Source of the DNA: DATFXM01 sp035315885 | GTDB lineage: Bacteria > Acidobacteriota > Blastocatellia > UBA7656 | Reading direction: 5' to 3' | DNA: 64,000 nucleotides | Assembly (NCBI GenBank): GCA_035315885.1 | Contig: DATFXM010000093.1 | Span: forward strand, 1-64,000 | In this document: positions 8,528 to 17,210 of the stretch, in pieces | How positions within the stretch are numbered: the first letter of the stretch is position 1 | Layout: each line of letters begins with the position of its first letter | The notes under the pieces: model-generated | What the model was told of the DNA's origin: nothing | The model's input: the letters and a program-made list of their open reading frames with translations, nothing else | Database searches by the model: none | Position numbers and translations under genes: made by a program

Positions 8528-8607
8528 AAAATGAAACCAGTTTAATAATGGGGCAGAACGGCTAAAGATTGCTCTCCCGCGGGGCCAAAGTCAAGAATTA
8601 AACCGCG

Positions 8608-8692
8608 TTGTTTTTGTTTGATTCCTGACTGAGTATGAGCCGGCGCTGCGGCCGCCATTAACTGCCAACAGAGCTGGGTTCACCCAAAGAGC
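8608..8692. repeat. Copy C of an ~80-bp interspersed repeat
   Basis: Shares GTTTGATT, CGCCATT, CTGCCAAC and GAGCTGGG-TTCACCC in the same order and spacing with segments at 31281-31361 and 32812-32892. Just downstream (8685-8712) a direct repeat of CAAAGAGCGC occurs twice. The rest of 8528-8742 shows no gene. Confidence 0.55.
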
Positions 8693-8742
8693 GCAAGGTA
8701 TGCAAAGAGCGCGAGGTTGGGTTTAAACCGTTACTGTCACTT

Positions 8743-9363
8743 CTAATTCCCTGAGGCCAAATCCAGCTCGCTCCGCCTCACAAGATAAATCCGCTGCACA
8801 ACCACCGGGTCGAGCGGGACCGTTGAGTTCGTAAGCGTCGGAGCCTTTGCGATCGATTCTACGATGTTCATCCCGTCGATGACCCTGGCGAAAATCGAGA
8901 ATTGACCGTCGTATTCAGGATCGTCCGTCACGCAGATGAAGAACTGACTGGTCGCGCTGTTAGGGTCCGAGGTCCTGCGGGCGGCTGATACGGTGCCACG
9001 TGAATGGCGAAGAGTCTTCGAGAACTCGGCAGGTATGGTCTTCTGACCCGGTTGTCCGTAGCCCCAGGTCGACGGCGCTCCACTTATTGTATTTGGATCC
9101 CCTCCTTGAATGGCAATCGGTGAATTGCGGCGATCTTTGACAATTTTGTGAAAGCGGGTGCCGTTATAAAACCCTTCCCGCGTCAGCTCCTTGAAGTTGG
9201 CGACGTGGCGCGGCGCGTCATCCGGAAGAAACTCGAAGACGATTCGGCCGTAATTTGTCTCCAGAACCGCTACTTCGTCTCTGGGCCCGACGTTTGGCTT
9301 GCAAGACCCTAGGATCAGCCCGCAGAGAGCCGCCAGAATCAGGGCGCGAACGACCCCGGTCAT
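8743..9363 (-). CDS. Cyclophilin-type peptidyl-prolyl isomerase, lipoprotein
   Basis: 206 residues. A lipoprotein signal peptide ends with LILGSC, so Cys22 is the predicted lipid-modified residue, and the protein should be in the periplasm on a membrane. The cyclophilin domain follows (about 30-190), with VANFKELTREGFYNGTRFHKI, the GGDP segment, and SQFFICVTD. It catalyses cis-trans isomerisation of prolyl bonds in exported proteins. Its ATG overlaps the gatB stop by 4 bp (ATGA), so the two genes are translationally coupled. Confidence 0.93.
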   Translation of the reverse strand: MTGVVRALILAALCGLILGSCKPNVGPRDEVAVLETNYGRIVFEFLPDDAPRHVANFKELTREGFYNGTRFHKIVKDRRNSPIAIQGGDPNTISGAPSTWGYGQPGQKTIPAEFSKTLRHSRGTVSAARRTSDPNSATSQFFICVTDDPEYDGQFSIFARVIDGMNIVESIAKAPTLTNSTVPLDPVVVQRIYLVRRSELDLASGN

Positions 9364-10853
9364 CGGACGCCTCCTTGATTGTCCAGCAAGTGCTTCAGCA
9401 CGCTGTTCACTACCTGAGGATTTGCGCGGCCGCCGCTCTGCTTCATGACCTGGCCTACAAAGAAACCGAGCAGCGCGGTCTTTCCTGCGCGGTATTGTTC
9501 GAGTTGCTTCGGATTGGCGGCAATAACTTCGTTGGCTATTCTGGCGATCTCGGACTGGTCAGACAATTGACCGCCGCCTAGTTGTGCCACCACTTCTTCC
9601 GCGGTTTTTCCCGACCGGAACATCTCTACAAGTACTTCCTTAGCCATTTTGCCGCTTATCGTCGCCGTGTCGATCATCTTGATGACTCCTGCGAGTTGGT
9701 CAGCCTGGACCGGCGATGACCCGATTTCCAGCCCCGCTGACTTCAGCTCATGCACAAGCTCATTGAGAATCCAGTTTGCGGCGGCCTTGGGATTCCGGCA
9801 GACCTTTACCGTCTGCTCGAAATACTCCGCCATCTGGCGCGAGTCGGTGAGTTGCGCGGCATCCTCGGATGACAATCCGTATTCGGTCTTGAACCGCTGG
9901 CGTCTCGGCTCCGGAAGCTCCGGCAACTCGCTGCTGAGCTGCTGAATAAACCGCCCGCTAACTATCAGCGGCGGGAGGTCGGGCTCGGGAAAATAGCGGT
10001 AATCGTGCGCCTCCTCTTTGGATCGCATCGAATACGTCCTGGCATCGCGCTCGTTCCAGAGTCGAGTTTCCTGAACGATGGTTTCGCCTCTTTCAATGGC
10101 TGCGATTTGACGGTCAATCTCATATTCGAGGGCCTTCTGCAGGAAACGAAACGAATTCAGATTCTTCAACTCGACTTTTGTGCCGAGCTTCTCCTCCCCT
10201 CGAGGCCTGACTGAAACGTTCGCGTCGCACCGCAGACTTCCCTCCTCCATATTGCCATCGCAGACTCCGATGTACAGCAGAGTTCTGCGAAGGTACTGCA
10301 TATAGTCGTAGGCTTCCCACGAGGATCGAAAATCGGGCTCGGAGACAATCTCTACAAGGGGAACCCCGCTTCGGTTCAGGTCAACATAAGACTTGGTCGC
10401 CGACTCGGGCATGCCCTCGTGAAGCAATTTGCCGGCGTCTTCTTCTATATGCAGCCTGGTTATGCGGAACCGCTTCGACTTCCATTCCAGCGGCTGGCCG
10501 TGCTCGTTCCGTTCGGCGGTCGGTATCTCAACCCAGCCGCGCTCGGAGAACGGCCTGTCATATTGAGAGATCTGGTAGCCCTTCGGAAGATCGGGATAGA
10601 AATAGTTCTTTCTGGAGAAAATTGATTCGGGGTTGATGTCGAGGTTCAGAGACAACGCCGCGAGCCCGGCCATTTCGACCACCTTGTTGTTGAGCACCGG
10701 CAAAGCACCCGGAAGTCCGAGACAAACCGGACAGGTATTCGCATTTGGTTCATCTCCAAATCGCGTAGAACAGCCACAGAAGATTTTGGAAGCAGTCCTA
10801 AGTTGTGCGTGTATTTCGAGGCCGATTACGGCTTCATACTTCTCTCTCGTCAT
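9360..10853 (-). CDS. gatB: Asp-tRNA(Asn)/Glu-tRNA(Gln) amidotransferase subunit B
   Basis: 497 residues, near the usual ~480. Typical GatB segments are visible: GLEIHAQLRTASKIFCGCS, NTCPVCLGLPGALPVLN with the two zinc-binding CXC/CXXC pairs, RKNYFYPDLPKGYQISQYDRP, HIEEDAGK, and the C-terminal GatB/YqeY helical domain. With GatA and GatC, which are not in this window, it amidates misacylated Glu-tRNA(Gln) and/or Asp-tRNA(Asn). A TATACT -10-like box at 10877-10882 on the reverse strand lies between the start codon and the heptad array at 10888. Confidence 0.97.
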   Translation of the reverse strand: MTREKYEAVIGLEIHAQLRTASKIFCGCSTRFGDEPNANTCPVCLGLPGALPVLNNKVVEMAGLAALSLNLDINPESIFSRKNYFYPDLPKGYQISQYDRPFSERGWVEIPTAERNEHGQPLEWKSKRFRITRLHIEEDAGKLLHEGMPESATKSYVDLNRSGVPLVEIVSEPDFRSSWEAYDYMQYLRRTLLYIGVCDGNMEEGSLRCDANVSVRPRGEEKLGTKVELKNLNSFRFLQKALEYEIDRQIAAIERGETIVQETRLWNERDARTYSMRSKEEAHDYRYFPEPDLPPLIVSGRFIQQLSSELPELPEPRRQRFKTEYGLSSEDAAQLTDSRQMAEYFEQTVKVCRNPKAAANWILNELVHELKSAGLEIGSSPVQADQLAGVIKMIDTATISGKMAKEVLVEMFRSGKTAEEVVAQLGGGQLSDQSEIARIANEVIAANPKQLEQYRAGKTALLGFFVGQVMKQSGGRANPQVVNSVLKHLLDNQGGVR

Positions 10854-10887
10854 GGTCGTGCCCAGTCAAAAACGAGAGTATAGCAAA

Positions 10888-11109
10888 GGAAGTTCTGAGT
10901 GCCGAGTTCTGAGTTCTGGGTGCTGATCCTGAGTTCTGAGTACCAACCCGAAGGGGTTGCGTCCGCCGATGTCGGACTTGATCGCGTGAATCGATGATGG
11001 CCGACCCAGAGTAGCCGCAGACGGCAACCCTGGGCTGCACGACGCAACCCTTTCAGGGTTGGAATCTCAGACTCAGGACTCAGTACTCAGCACTCGGAAG
11101 TCAGAACTC
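10888..11109. repeat. Composite repeat: inverted CTGAGTT/ACTCAG arrays around a palindromic core
   Basis: CTGAGTT-type units at 10888-10943 and the inverse units at 11065-11109 enclose a 120-bp core. The core holds two short hairpins, AACCCGAAGGGGTTGC near its start and CAACCCTTTCAGGGTTGG near its end, and further GTCCG/CGGAC complementary segments. The right array ends exactly at the stop codon of the subtilase gene. A diverged version of the left end of this core reappears at 63958-63990. Confidence 0.85.
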
Positions 11110-12768
11110 TTATCTTCGCTGGAACTGAAAGCCGTTCGAGCGCTCGCCGGTGGATGGATTGAATACCGTCACGGTTACGATCTGAAACTGCGGCAGCATG
11201 ACCTTTATCCCGTCCTTCCCAAGCTTGGAGCTGATTCGCGTGGTGGAGCCGTCGGCGAGCACAAACGAGCTGTCGTAATTCAGCTTTCCAAGCGCCATCC
11301 CGTCGATCTCAATCACCGAAGAACCGTTTACAAAACCTACGCCGTCGACAAACACAAATTTCTTGTTAACGCTCACCGAACCGATCACCGGCTTCGAAGG
11401 CCCGTGCGGTACAGTGTTGGTCAGTACGTTGAAGGCGTTCGCTCGGCCGGAGGACTGAACCTTCGACGCAAGCGAGCCCAATGGGTCGGCCGTCCTCACG
11501 ATTCGATCGCGGATCTGTGACGGTGTAAGCTCAGGCTCTCGAGCTACCAACAACGCAACGATGCCCGAAACAAGGGGCGCGGAGAAGGAAGTCCCCGAAC
11601 CCGACGAGTACGTTCCGCCGACATTCGTGCTGAAGACTTGCACTCCGGGCGCGCCGACCTGCACAACCGAGTGGCCGAAGTTGGAAAACGACGCGAGCTG
11701 GTCATTCGCGTCAAGGGCGGCCACCGAAATGATCGATGGTACCTCGGTGCTCCACGTTGAAGGATAGTCGGCCACTTGTTCCAGGTCGTCACCGGACCCG
11801 TCGTTACCGCCATTCCCGGCCGCGCACACGAAAGAGATTCCCTGTTTGTTAGCCTTTCTAATTGCGTTCTCGAGTGACGCTGAGTTCCCAGGTCCGCCCC
11901 AGCTTGCGTTGATGATGCGAACGTTGGTGCCTCGCTTCTTTTGATCGATAACGTAATTGATCGCCTTAACCGCGTCGGACGCCGAGCCTGAGTCGCCGCC
12001 AATGAACTTGAGCGACATCAGTTTGACGTGCCAGGCCACTCCCGAGACACCCGCCTCGTTGTTTCCCACCGCACCGATCAGACCGCTTACAAACGTTGCG
12101 TGCGCGTCGACGACCGGATCTTCAAACGTGTCGGGCTTGTTGCTGATGAAATTCCAGCCGTTCACGTCGTCAACGAATCCGTTGCCGTCATCGTCCACGC
12201 CGTTACCGGGGATTTCGCGCGGATTGACCCACCGATTGGGCGCAAGATCCGGGTGCTGAAGATCAGCGCCGGTGTCGATCACCGCGACTACAACATCATC
12301 GCTGCCGGTAGTCAGGTCCCATGCGTTCGTAGCGTTTATGTCCGCGCCCGGCAATCCAAAGCCATTATTCAAGAGATGCCACTGCAGCTGAAAAAATGTG
12401 TCGTCCGGCACTGCTGCGGGATAAATCCGGTAGTCAGGTTCTGCGTATTCCACCAGAGGGTTCTGCGAGGCTTCGGCGATTGCTTCCTCGACCGAAGCTC
12501 CTGCCCTCAGCTGAACCAGCACGGGTCCTCTTTCGGCGTCTTGTTCAAGACGCGTGAACCGCGAACCGCGAACACCCGCTACGATCTCGCCCACCTTGTC
12601 GTCGGTCATCTGTTGATCTACGTCGTCGCGTAGCTTCAGCAGTATCCGGCCGTCGACATAGTTTTTGTTTTTCTTCGAGGCAGCCTTAACTCCACCCGAA
12701 ATAGACAGATTCACCAGCAACAGTGCAAAGCAACCGCAAGTGATGCTCAGATACGCTAACTTCTTCAT
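11110..12768 (-). CDS. Secreted subtilisin-like serine protease (S8)
   Basis: 552 residues. A Sec signal peptide (about 1-29) is followed by an inhibitor-like propeptide (about 35-110). The catalytic domain has the Asp motif VAVIDTGADLQHPDL, a His motif written DAHATFVSGLIGA instead of the common HGTHVAG, and the Ser motif SGTSFSAPLVSG. The oxyanion region is NASWGGPG. After the catalytic domain (~450) come about 100 residues of beta structure resembling an IPT/TIG-type fold, ending in FQFQRR. It is expected to act outside the cytoplasm as a protease after propeptide removal. GGGAG lies just upstream of the ATG. Confidence 0.93.
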   Translation of the reverse strand: MKKLAYLSITCGCFALLLVNLSISGGVKAASKKNKNYVDGRILLKLRDDVDQQMTDDKVGEIVAGVRGSRFTRLEQDAERGPVLVQLRAGASVEEAIAEASQNPLVEYAEPDYRIYPAAVPDDTFFQLQWHLLNNGFGLPGADINATNAWDLTTGSDDVVVAVIDTGADLQHPDLAPNRWVNPREIPGNGVDDDGNGFVDDVNGWNFISNKPDTFEDPVVDAHATFVSGLIGAVGNNEAGVSGVAWHVKLMSLKFIGGDSGSASDAVKAINYVIDQKKRGTNVRIINASWGGPGNSASLENAIRKANKQGISFVCAAGNGGNDGSGDDLEQVADYPSTWSTEVPSIISVAALDANDQLASFSNFGHSVVQVGAPGVQVFSTNVGGTYSSGSGTSFSAPLVSGIVALLVAREPELTPSQIRDRIVRTADPLGSLASKVQSSGRANAFNVLTNTVPHGPSKPVIGSVSVNKKFVFVDGVGFVNGSSVIEIDGMALGKLNYDSSFVLADGSTTRISSKLGKDGIKVMLPQFQIVTVTVFNPSTGERSNGFQFQRR

Positions 12769-12944
12769 GAAACTCTCCCGAATAACTTAACCTGGCTTGG
12801 CTATCACCGAGACGCCGGCTCGGGCAGTGGCCGCTGTTTGAGCCGGAGACGCGCATTCGCACCAAGGCCCGTGTTTGTTTACAAGTTCGGCTGTTTCCGA
12901 CTTTGGGGAGAATGGTCAGGAAACGCAACCGGGCACGACCGCAA
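12769..12944 (-). promoter_or_regulatory. Leader region of the subtilase gene with a long hairpin
   Basis: On the reverse strand CCGGCTC and GAGCCGG (12840-12846 and 12815-12821) enclose the near-palindrome CAGCGGCCACTG, giving a hairpin of roughly 32 nt about 50 bases before the start codon. It also contains short stretches reminiscent of cobalamin riboswitches but lacks their full architecture. Function unknown. Confidence 0.4.
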
Positions 12945-14381
12945 TCATTTGCGCGGTTGCTCGGTTGTCGCTGGAGGCGCGGTGCGGCTCACGAATCTCT
13001 TCGAAATGTCATTGAAAATCACAAACCCCATCAAAAGCATGAGCATCACCATTCCAACCTGCATCATGCGTTCTCGCACGCGGACGCTTAAAGGGAGGCC
13101 AAACAGGCCGAGCACCGCTTCAAGCGCCAGCATGAAAATCAGACCGCCGTCCAAAACTGGGATCGGCAGCAGGTTGAAGATTCCAAGGTTCAGAGACAGG
13201 AGTCCCATTAACTGGAACACCGGCATCGCTCCTTCTTCGGCGGCCTGACCAACGATTTGCGCGATGCCCACGGGGCCGGTGAACGTATCGCCAAACGAAC
13301 GTTTTCCGACAAAGACCTGGCCGAGCACATTCTTGGTCAACTCGATGGCTCTGGCGTTCTCGCTGAGGGATTGTTTGAGTGCTGCACCGGGGCCCAATTT
13401 AGTCACCACGATGTCTGCGTCGGTGGTTGCCGGATAGAATCCGATACGGGGCCTGCCCTCTTCCATTCTGGGCGTCGCCTGTATTTGCAGCTCTTCGTCG
13501 CCGCGCTTGACGGTGATCGTGACCGGCTGGCCCTCGCTGGATTGGATGACGCGGGTGACATCGAACTGGCCGTGAAGGACCTCCGCCTGGTCGGCCCTGG
13601 GCTCAGAGGGATTGTCGCCCGGTACGAGCGGCTTACCGTTGACCTTGACTATCTGATCCCTTGGTTTGAGTCCGGCCTGTTCAGCAGGTGATCCGCTTGC
13701 AACCTGCACGACGATTATTTTAGAACGTGGTCCGTAGAAGGCTTCGAGTCCCGCCTCGCCTATCTTCTCCGGACCGACGACCATCGTGCCGACGTGAATA
13801 GTGAGTTCCTTTAGTTCATGTCCGCGGCGCACGGTGATCGGGAGGTCGCGATCCGGGTTTATCGCGATGGAGTCATCCACGTCGCGCCAGGTCGGAGTCT
13901 CTCGATTGTCTACACTGAGAATCACATCGCTGCGCTGGATGCCCGCTGCCTCTGCTGGCGAGCCGGCCTGCACGGCGTTCACGATTGCCGCCTGGGTTTT
14001 GAAGACCGGTATTTCGTAATGAATGCTCGAGATTATGGCGGGAATGGCAAAGGCGGTCAGAATGTTCATCACGGGCCCGGCAATCGCTACACAAAAGCGT
14101 TGCCACTTAGGCTTTGACATGAACTCGTATTCAGCGCCGGTGCGTTGTTCATCGAGGCTTTCGCCGGCCATTTTGACGTAGCCGCCAAGCGGGATCAGGC
14201 TGACGCGGTAGTCCGTATCACCTCGCTTAAGTCCGAAGAGGCGTCTTCCGAATCCGACGCTGAAGACGTCAACGCGAATGCCAAACAGCTTTGCTACGAT
14301 GAAGTGACCAAACTCGTGGATGACTATCATCCCGCCGAGCACCAGGGCAAAAACCACTGCGGACTTAATCAAGATTTCCAA
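12945..14381 (-). CDS. rseP: RIP metalloprotease RseP (site-2 protease)
   Basis: 478 residues. The zinc-binding HEFGH is at residues 22-26 in the first membrane helix, and the second active-site motif PVLDGGL is near 420. Two PDZ domains lie between (about 130-200 and 210-300; GSPAEAAGIQ and GSPAEQAGLK). Site-2 proteases of this kind cut membrane-bound anti-sigma factors or remnant signal peptides inside the membrane. It lies downstream of dxr on the same strand, as in many bacteria, with 228 bp between; that gap holds an inverted heptad pair. Confidence 0.96.
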   Translation of the reverse strand: MEILIKSAVVFALVLGGMIVIHEFGHFIVAKLFGIRVDVFSVGFGRRLFGLKRGDTDYRVSLIPLGGYVKMAGESLDEQRTGAEYEFMSKPKWQRFCVAIAGPVMNILTAFAIPAIISSIHYEIPVFKTQAAIVNAVQAGSPAEAAGIQRSDVILSVDNRETPTWRDVDDSIAINPDRDLPITVRRGHELKELTIHVGTMVVGPEKIGEAGLEAFYGPRSKIIVVQVASGSPAEQAGLKPRDQIVKVNGKPLVPGDNPSEPRADQAEVLHGQFDVTRVIQSSEGQPVTITVKRGDEELQIQATPRMEEGRPRIGFYPATTDADIVVTKLGPGAALKQSLSENARAIELTKNVLGQVFVGKRSFGDTFTGPVGIAQIVGQAAEEGAMPVFQLMGLLSLNLGIFNLLPIPVLDGGLIFMLALEAVLGLFGLPLSVRVRERMMQVGMVMLMLLMGFVIFNDISKRFVSRTAPPATTEQPRK

Positions 14382-14489
14382 ACAATACTTCCTTCAAATC
14401 ACATTTTTTATCGGCCGCCCCAGGGCGGCCTGACGTAACCAAAGAGTTTATCTTAGCGGCGTTGTGGTGTCTACAGTTTGGGCTTTCAA

Positions 14490-14602
14490 CCGGTTCCCGG
14501 TTTCTAGTTTCTGGTTTCGGTTCGTATGTCCGGTTTCTTCCTGGTCTCTTGGTCCACTAAACACCGAGAAATGAAAACCAGGAACCAGAAACCAGAAACC
14601 AA
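14490..14602. repeat. Inverted heptad pair (GTTTCTG / CCAGAAA) between dxr and rseP
   Basis: GGTTTCTAGTTTCTGGTTTC at 14497-14516 and the inverse AACCAGGAACCAGAAACC at 14576-14593 and on to 14602, with ~45-60 bp between. The right arm ends 8 bp before the dxr stop. The array is within the probable dxr-rseP transcript. Confidence 0.85.
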
Positions 14603-14609
14603 CGCGCTG

Positions 14610-15797
14610 TTATACCTGTCTTGCGATCGGGAGTTGACCGGAGACGTAAGACCTCGCATATGAGCGACCCCAAAGGTCTGCCTCGAGCACCGCTTCGATG
14701 CTTGAGCACTTCTGCGTCTCATGCGCTGCCATAGTCGAGGTGATCGTGGCTGGGATGTCCATGAAACTGATCTGCTTCTCCAAAAACGCAGCGACAGCTA
14801 CTTCATTAGCTGCGCTCATCGCGGCAGGCATCGTGCCGCCCTCACGCATCGCGTCGTAAGCGAGCCTCAAACAAGGAAACCGCTCCAGGTCCGGCTCAAA
14901 AAACTCCAGTCGAGCCAGCTTATCGAGTCCAAGCGCCGGAAGCTCAGTCGGCAGACGTTCCGGAAAGGTCAGCGCGTACTGGATCATCAGCCTCATATCG
15001 GTAACGCCAAGCTGCGCAATTATCGAACCATCAACCATCTCGATCATCGAGTGGACGATCGATTGGGGATGCACGCAGACTGAAATACGATCCGGTCCGA
15101 ACCCAAACAGCCAGCCCGCCTCGATGACCTCCAGCCCTTTGTTCATCAACGTAGCCGAATCAATCGTGATCTTGGACCCCATCTGCCACGTCGGATGAGC
15201 CAACGCTTCTTCGACAGTTGCCTGCCGCATTCGCTCGATAGGAGCGGTTCTGAACGGACCACCTGAGGCGGTGAGAATCAGGCGCTTTACCTCCCGGAGC
15301 TTCTCGCCACGAAGGCATTGATGCAGCGCGTTATGCTCGCTGTCGACCGGCAGAAGTTCCGCCCCGGACTCTCGAGCGGCGCGAGTCATTAGCTCGCCCG
15401 CCATGACCAGCGTTTCCTTGTTTGCTAGGCACACTCGTCGACCAAGCTGTAGCGCCTTATAAGTAGGCGTAAACCCGACAGCTCCAACCGTGGCTGAAAC
15501 GACGGTATCGACGCCGTCAAGCGACGCTACCGCTACGAGCCCCGCTTCCCCATGCAGAATCTCGGGGATTGACTCGGCTCGCGCCTCATTCAGTTTTGCT
15601 CTAAGCGAATCGATGTCATTCTCGGTCGCAACCGAGACGAGCCAGGGTTTGAACCTGACTATTTGCTTGGCAAGTCGGTCGATATCGCGTCCAGCAGCAA
15701 GACCGGCTACCACAAAACGGTCTGCCAGGGAATCGACTACGGAGAGAGTGCTCTGCCCTATCGAACCGGTTGAGCCCAATATGCTTAATGTCTTCAT
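14610..15797 (-). CDS. dxr: 1-deoxy-D-xylulose 5-phosphate reductoisomerase
   Basis: 395 residues, normal for the family. The N-terminal NADPH site is ILGSTGSIGQSTL. The metal/substrate residues are in VDSEHNALHQCL and in the TASGGPF segment, and the conserved GWLFGF and HPQSIVHSMIEMVDGS are present. It converts DXP to MEP in the non-mevalonate isoprenoid pathway. A promoter lies just upstream, giving a leader of about 18 nt. Confidence 0.97.
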   Translation of the reverse strand: MKTLSILGSTGSIGQSTLSVVDSLADRFVVAGLAAGRDIDRLAKQIVRFKPWLVSVATENDIDSLRAKLNEARAESIPEILHGEAGLVAVASLDGVDTVVSATVGAVGFTPTYKALQLGRRVCLANKETLVMAGELMTRAARESGAELLPVDSEHNALHQCLRGEKLREVKRLILTASGGPFRTAPIERMRQATVEEALAHPTWQMGSKITIDSATLMNKGLEVIEAGWLFGFGPDRISVCVHPQSIVHSMIEMVDGSIIAQLGVTDMRLMIQYALTFPERLPTELPALGLDKLARLEFFEPDLERFPCLRLAYDAMREGGTMPAAMSAANEVAVAAFLEKQISFMDIPATITSTMAAHETQKCSSIEAVLEADLWGRSYARSYVSGQLPIARQV

Positions 15798-15821
15798 GCG
15801 ATGGTGAGAGTCGGATGCGCG

Positions 15822-15850
15822 ATTCTAGCACGTAGCGAGGAAGGCTACAA
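15822..15850 (-). promoter_or_regulatory. Sigma-70 promoter of dxr
   Basis: On the reverse strand, TTGTAG (15845-15850) and TAGAAT (15822-15827) with a 17-bp spacer; TG one base before the -10 makes it an extended -10. The G-tract array begins 6 bp beyond the -35. Confidence 0.65.
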
Positions 15851-15855
15851 AGCTA

Positions 15856-16134
15856 GGGGAGGGGAGATGAGGGGATGAGGGGAAGGGGGCGAAGGGGCGA
15901 AAGCGCGACGCAGTGACGCGGGGAGGAGGGACACGGTGAGGAGGGACGCGCAGCTTTGGGAACTGACACGAGACCTTCGACCAACCATTTCACAAAGGAA
16001 CCGGACAGTACCGGAGCATCTCCGCGTCCCTCCTCCCCGCGTCCCCGCGTCGCCTCATCTCCCTCCTTCCCGGAGCTACCTTTGCGAACTGGCTGCTGCC
16101 TACTGCATACTGCCTACTGCATACTGCCTACGCC
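15856..16134. repeat. G-rich array, its inverse, and CTACTGC heptads
   Basis: Six tracts of four or more G occur at 15856-15897 on the plus strand. GACGCGGGGAGGAGGGACA (15915-15933) has its inverse at about 16023-16043. A CTACTGC/ATACTGC array fills 16094-16134 and runs directly into the start codon at 16137. No gene is present in 15798-16136. Confidence 0.85.
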
Positions 16135-16136
16135 TA

Positions 16137-17210
16137 ATGAAATTGTTGGTAATTAAACTCAGCTCGATCGGGGATGTTGTACACGCCCTCCCTGCGGTCT
16201 CACTGATCAGAAGGGAGCTACCGAACGCTGAAATAAGCTGGATAGTTGAACGCCGCGCAAGCGACGTACTGGTCGGCTCTCCGGTAATTGATGATCTGAT
16301 CGTCATTGACAGCCGAAGCTGGCGAGCACAGCCATTCAGTCCGGCGACAATCGAGGACTACAAAAGCTGCAGACGGCGGCTCGGTACCGGCTTCGACGTT
16401 GCCATAGATTTTCAGGGACTGTTGAAGTCGGGCATCGTGGCCTCATTCTCAGGCGCCACCCGCCGAATAGGATTCGAGACATCCGAGCTTCGCGAGTCTG
16501 TCAGCAGATACTGGCTGACCGAGCAAGTCACAACAAGCCAATGTCAACACGTAATCCAAAAGAACTGCGCATTAGCGCGCGCCGCTTTGAACCAGTCGGA
16601 CACCGCGCCTCTCTCCGAATCCACCCTCCTGGGAAATTACGAATTCCCGATAGCCCTCTCTCGCGACGATGAGCTGTACGCCGGCCAGATTCGCGAACAG
16701 ATGGGCGGAGCTTTCGCCATTCTCAACCCCGGCGGGGGCTGGCCGACAAAGCTTTGGGCTGCGCAGAACTACGGCGCTCTTGCTGACCGGCTCTGGACCG
16801 AAAGATCGTTGCCCTCGATCGTGACCTACGGCCCGGGTGAAGAACTTCTGGCTCGCACCGTCGCCGACTCCTCGAATTCCGGTCGATGTACACCGGTCCC
16901 GTCTACGCTTAAACAGTTTGTTGCTTTGTCGAGGCAAGCATCGGTGTTCGTGGGTGGCGACACGGGTCCATTGCACCTCGCCGCTGCCGCCGGAACGCCC
17001 ATAGTAGGACTGTACGGTCCGACGGCCTCGGCGAGAAACGGTCCGTTTCATCCCGATGACATAACGGTGTCGAGAGATCTTTGGTGCAGGGCAAACTGTC
17101 ATCGAAGAAAGTGTTGGCACTGGGAATGTATGGACATCCGGGTCGACAGCGTTGCTGCTGCAGTCGCCGACAGGCTTGACCGAATCGTCAGCCTCGGGGC
17201 GATGAAATGA
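16137..17210 (+). CDS. LPS heptosyltransferase-type glycosyltransferase (GT9)
   Basis: 357 residues from the ATG at 16137; the open frame extends upstream to 15936 but only through repeats. The N-terminus MKLLVIKLSSIGDVVHALP is the family signature, and VGGDTGPLHLAAAAGTP followed by VGLYGPT forms the nucleotide-sugar site near 275-300. Enzymes of this family add ADP-heptose to the LPS inner core at the cytoplasmic side of the inner membrane. A CTACTGC array sits where a Shine-Dalgarno site would be, so the start is either leaderless-like or weakly initiated. The C-terminus has a Cys/His cluster (LWCRANCHRRKCWHWEC). It overlaps the next gene by 4 bp. Confidence 0.9.
   Translation: MKLLVIKLSSIGDVVHALPAVSLIRRELPNAEISWIVERRASDVLVGSPVIDDLIVIDSRSWRAQPFSPATIEDYKSCRRRLGTGFDVAIDFQGLLKSGIVASFSGATRRIGFETSELRESVSRYWLTEQVTTSQCQHVIQKNCALARAALNQSDTAPLSESTLLGNYEFPIALSRDDELYAGQIREQMGGAFAILNPGGGWPTKLWAAQNYGALADRLWTERSLPSIVTYGPGEELLARTVADSSNSGRCTPVPSTLKQFVALSRQASVFVGGDTGPLHLAAAAGTPIVGLYGPTASARNGPFHPDDITVSRDLWCRANCHRRKCWHWECMDIRVDSVAAAVADRLDRIVSLGAMK

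Noticed and set aside
12781..12900. Possible cobalamin or c-di-GMP riboswitch before the subtilase gene
   Set aside because: Short words such as GGTGCGAAT, GCCACTG and GCCAGG occur on the minus strand, but the spacing is far too short for a cobalamin riboswitch and the GEMM core motifs are absent. Recorded only as a hairpin leader.
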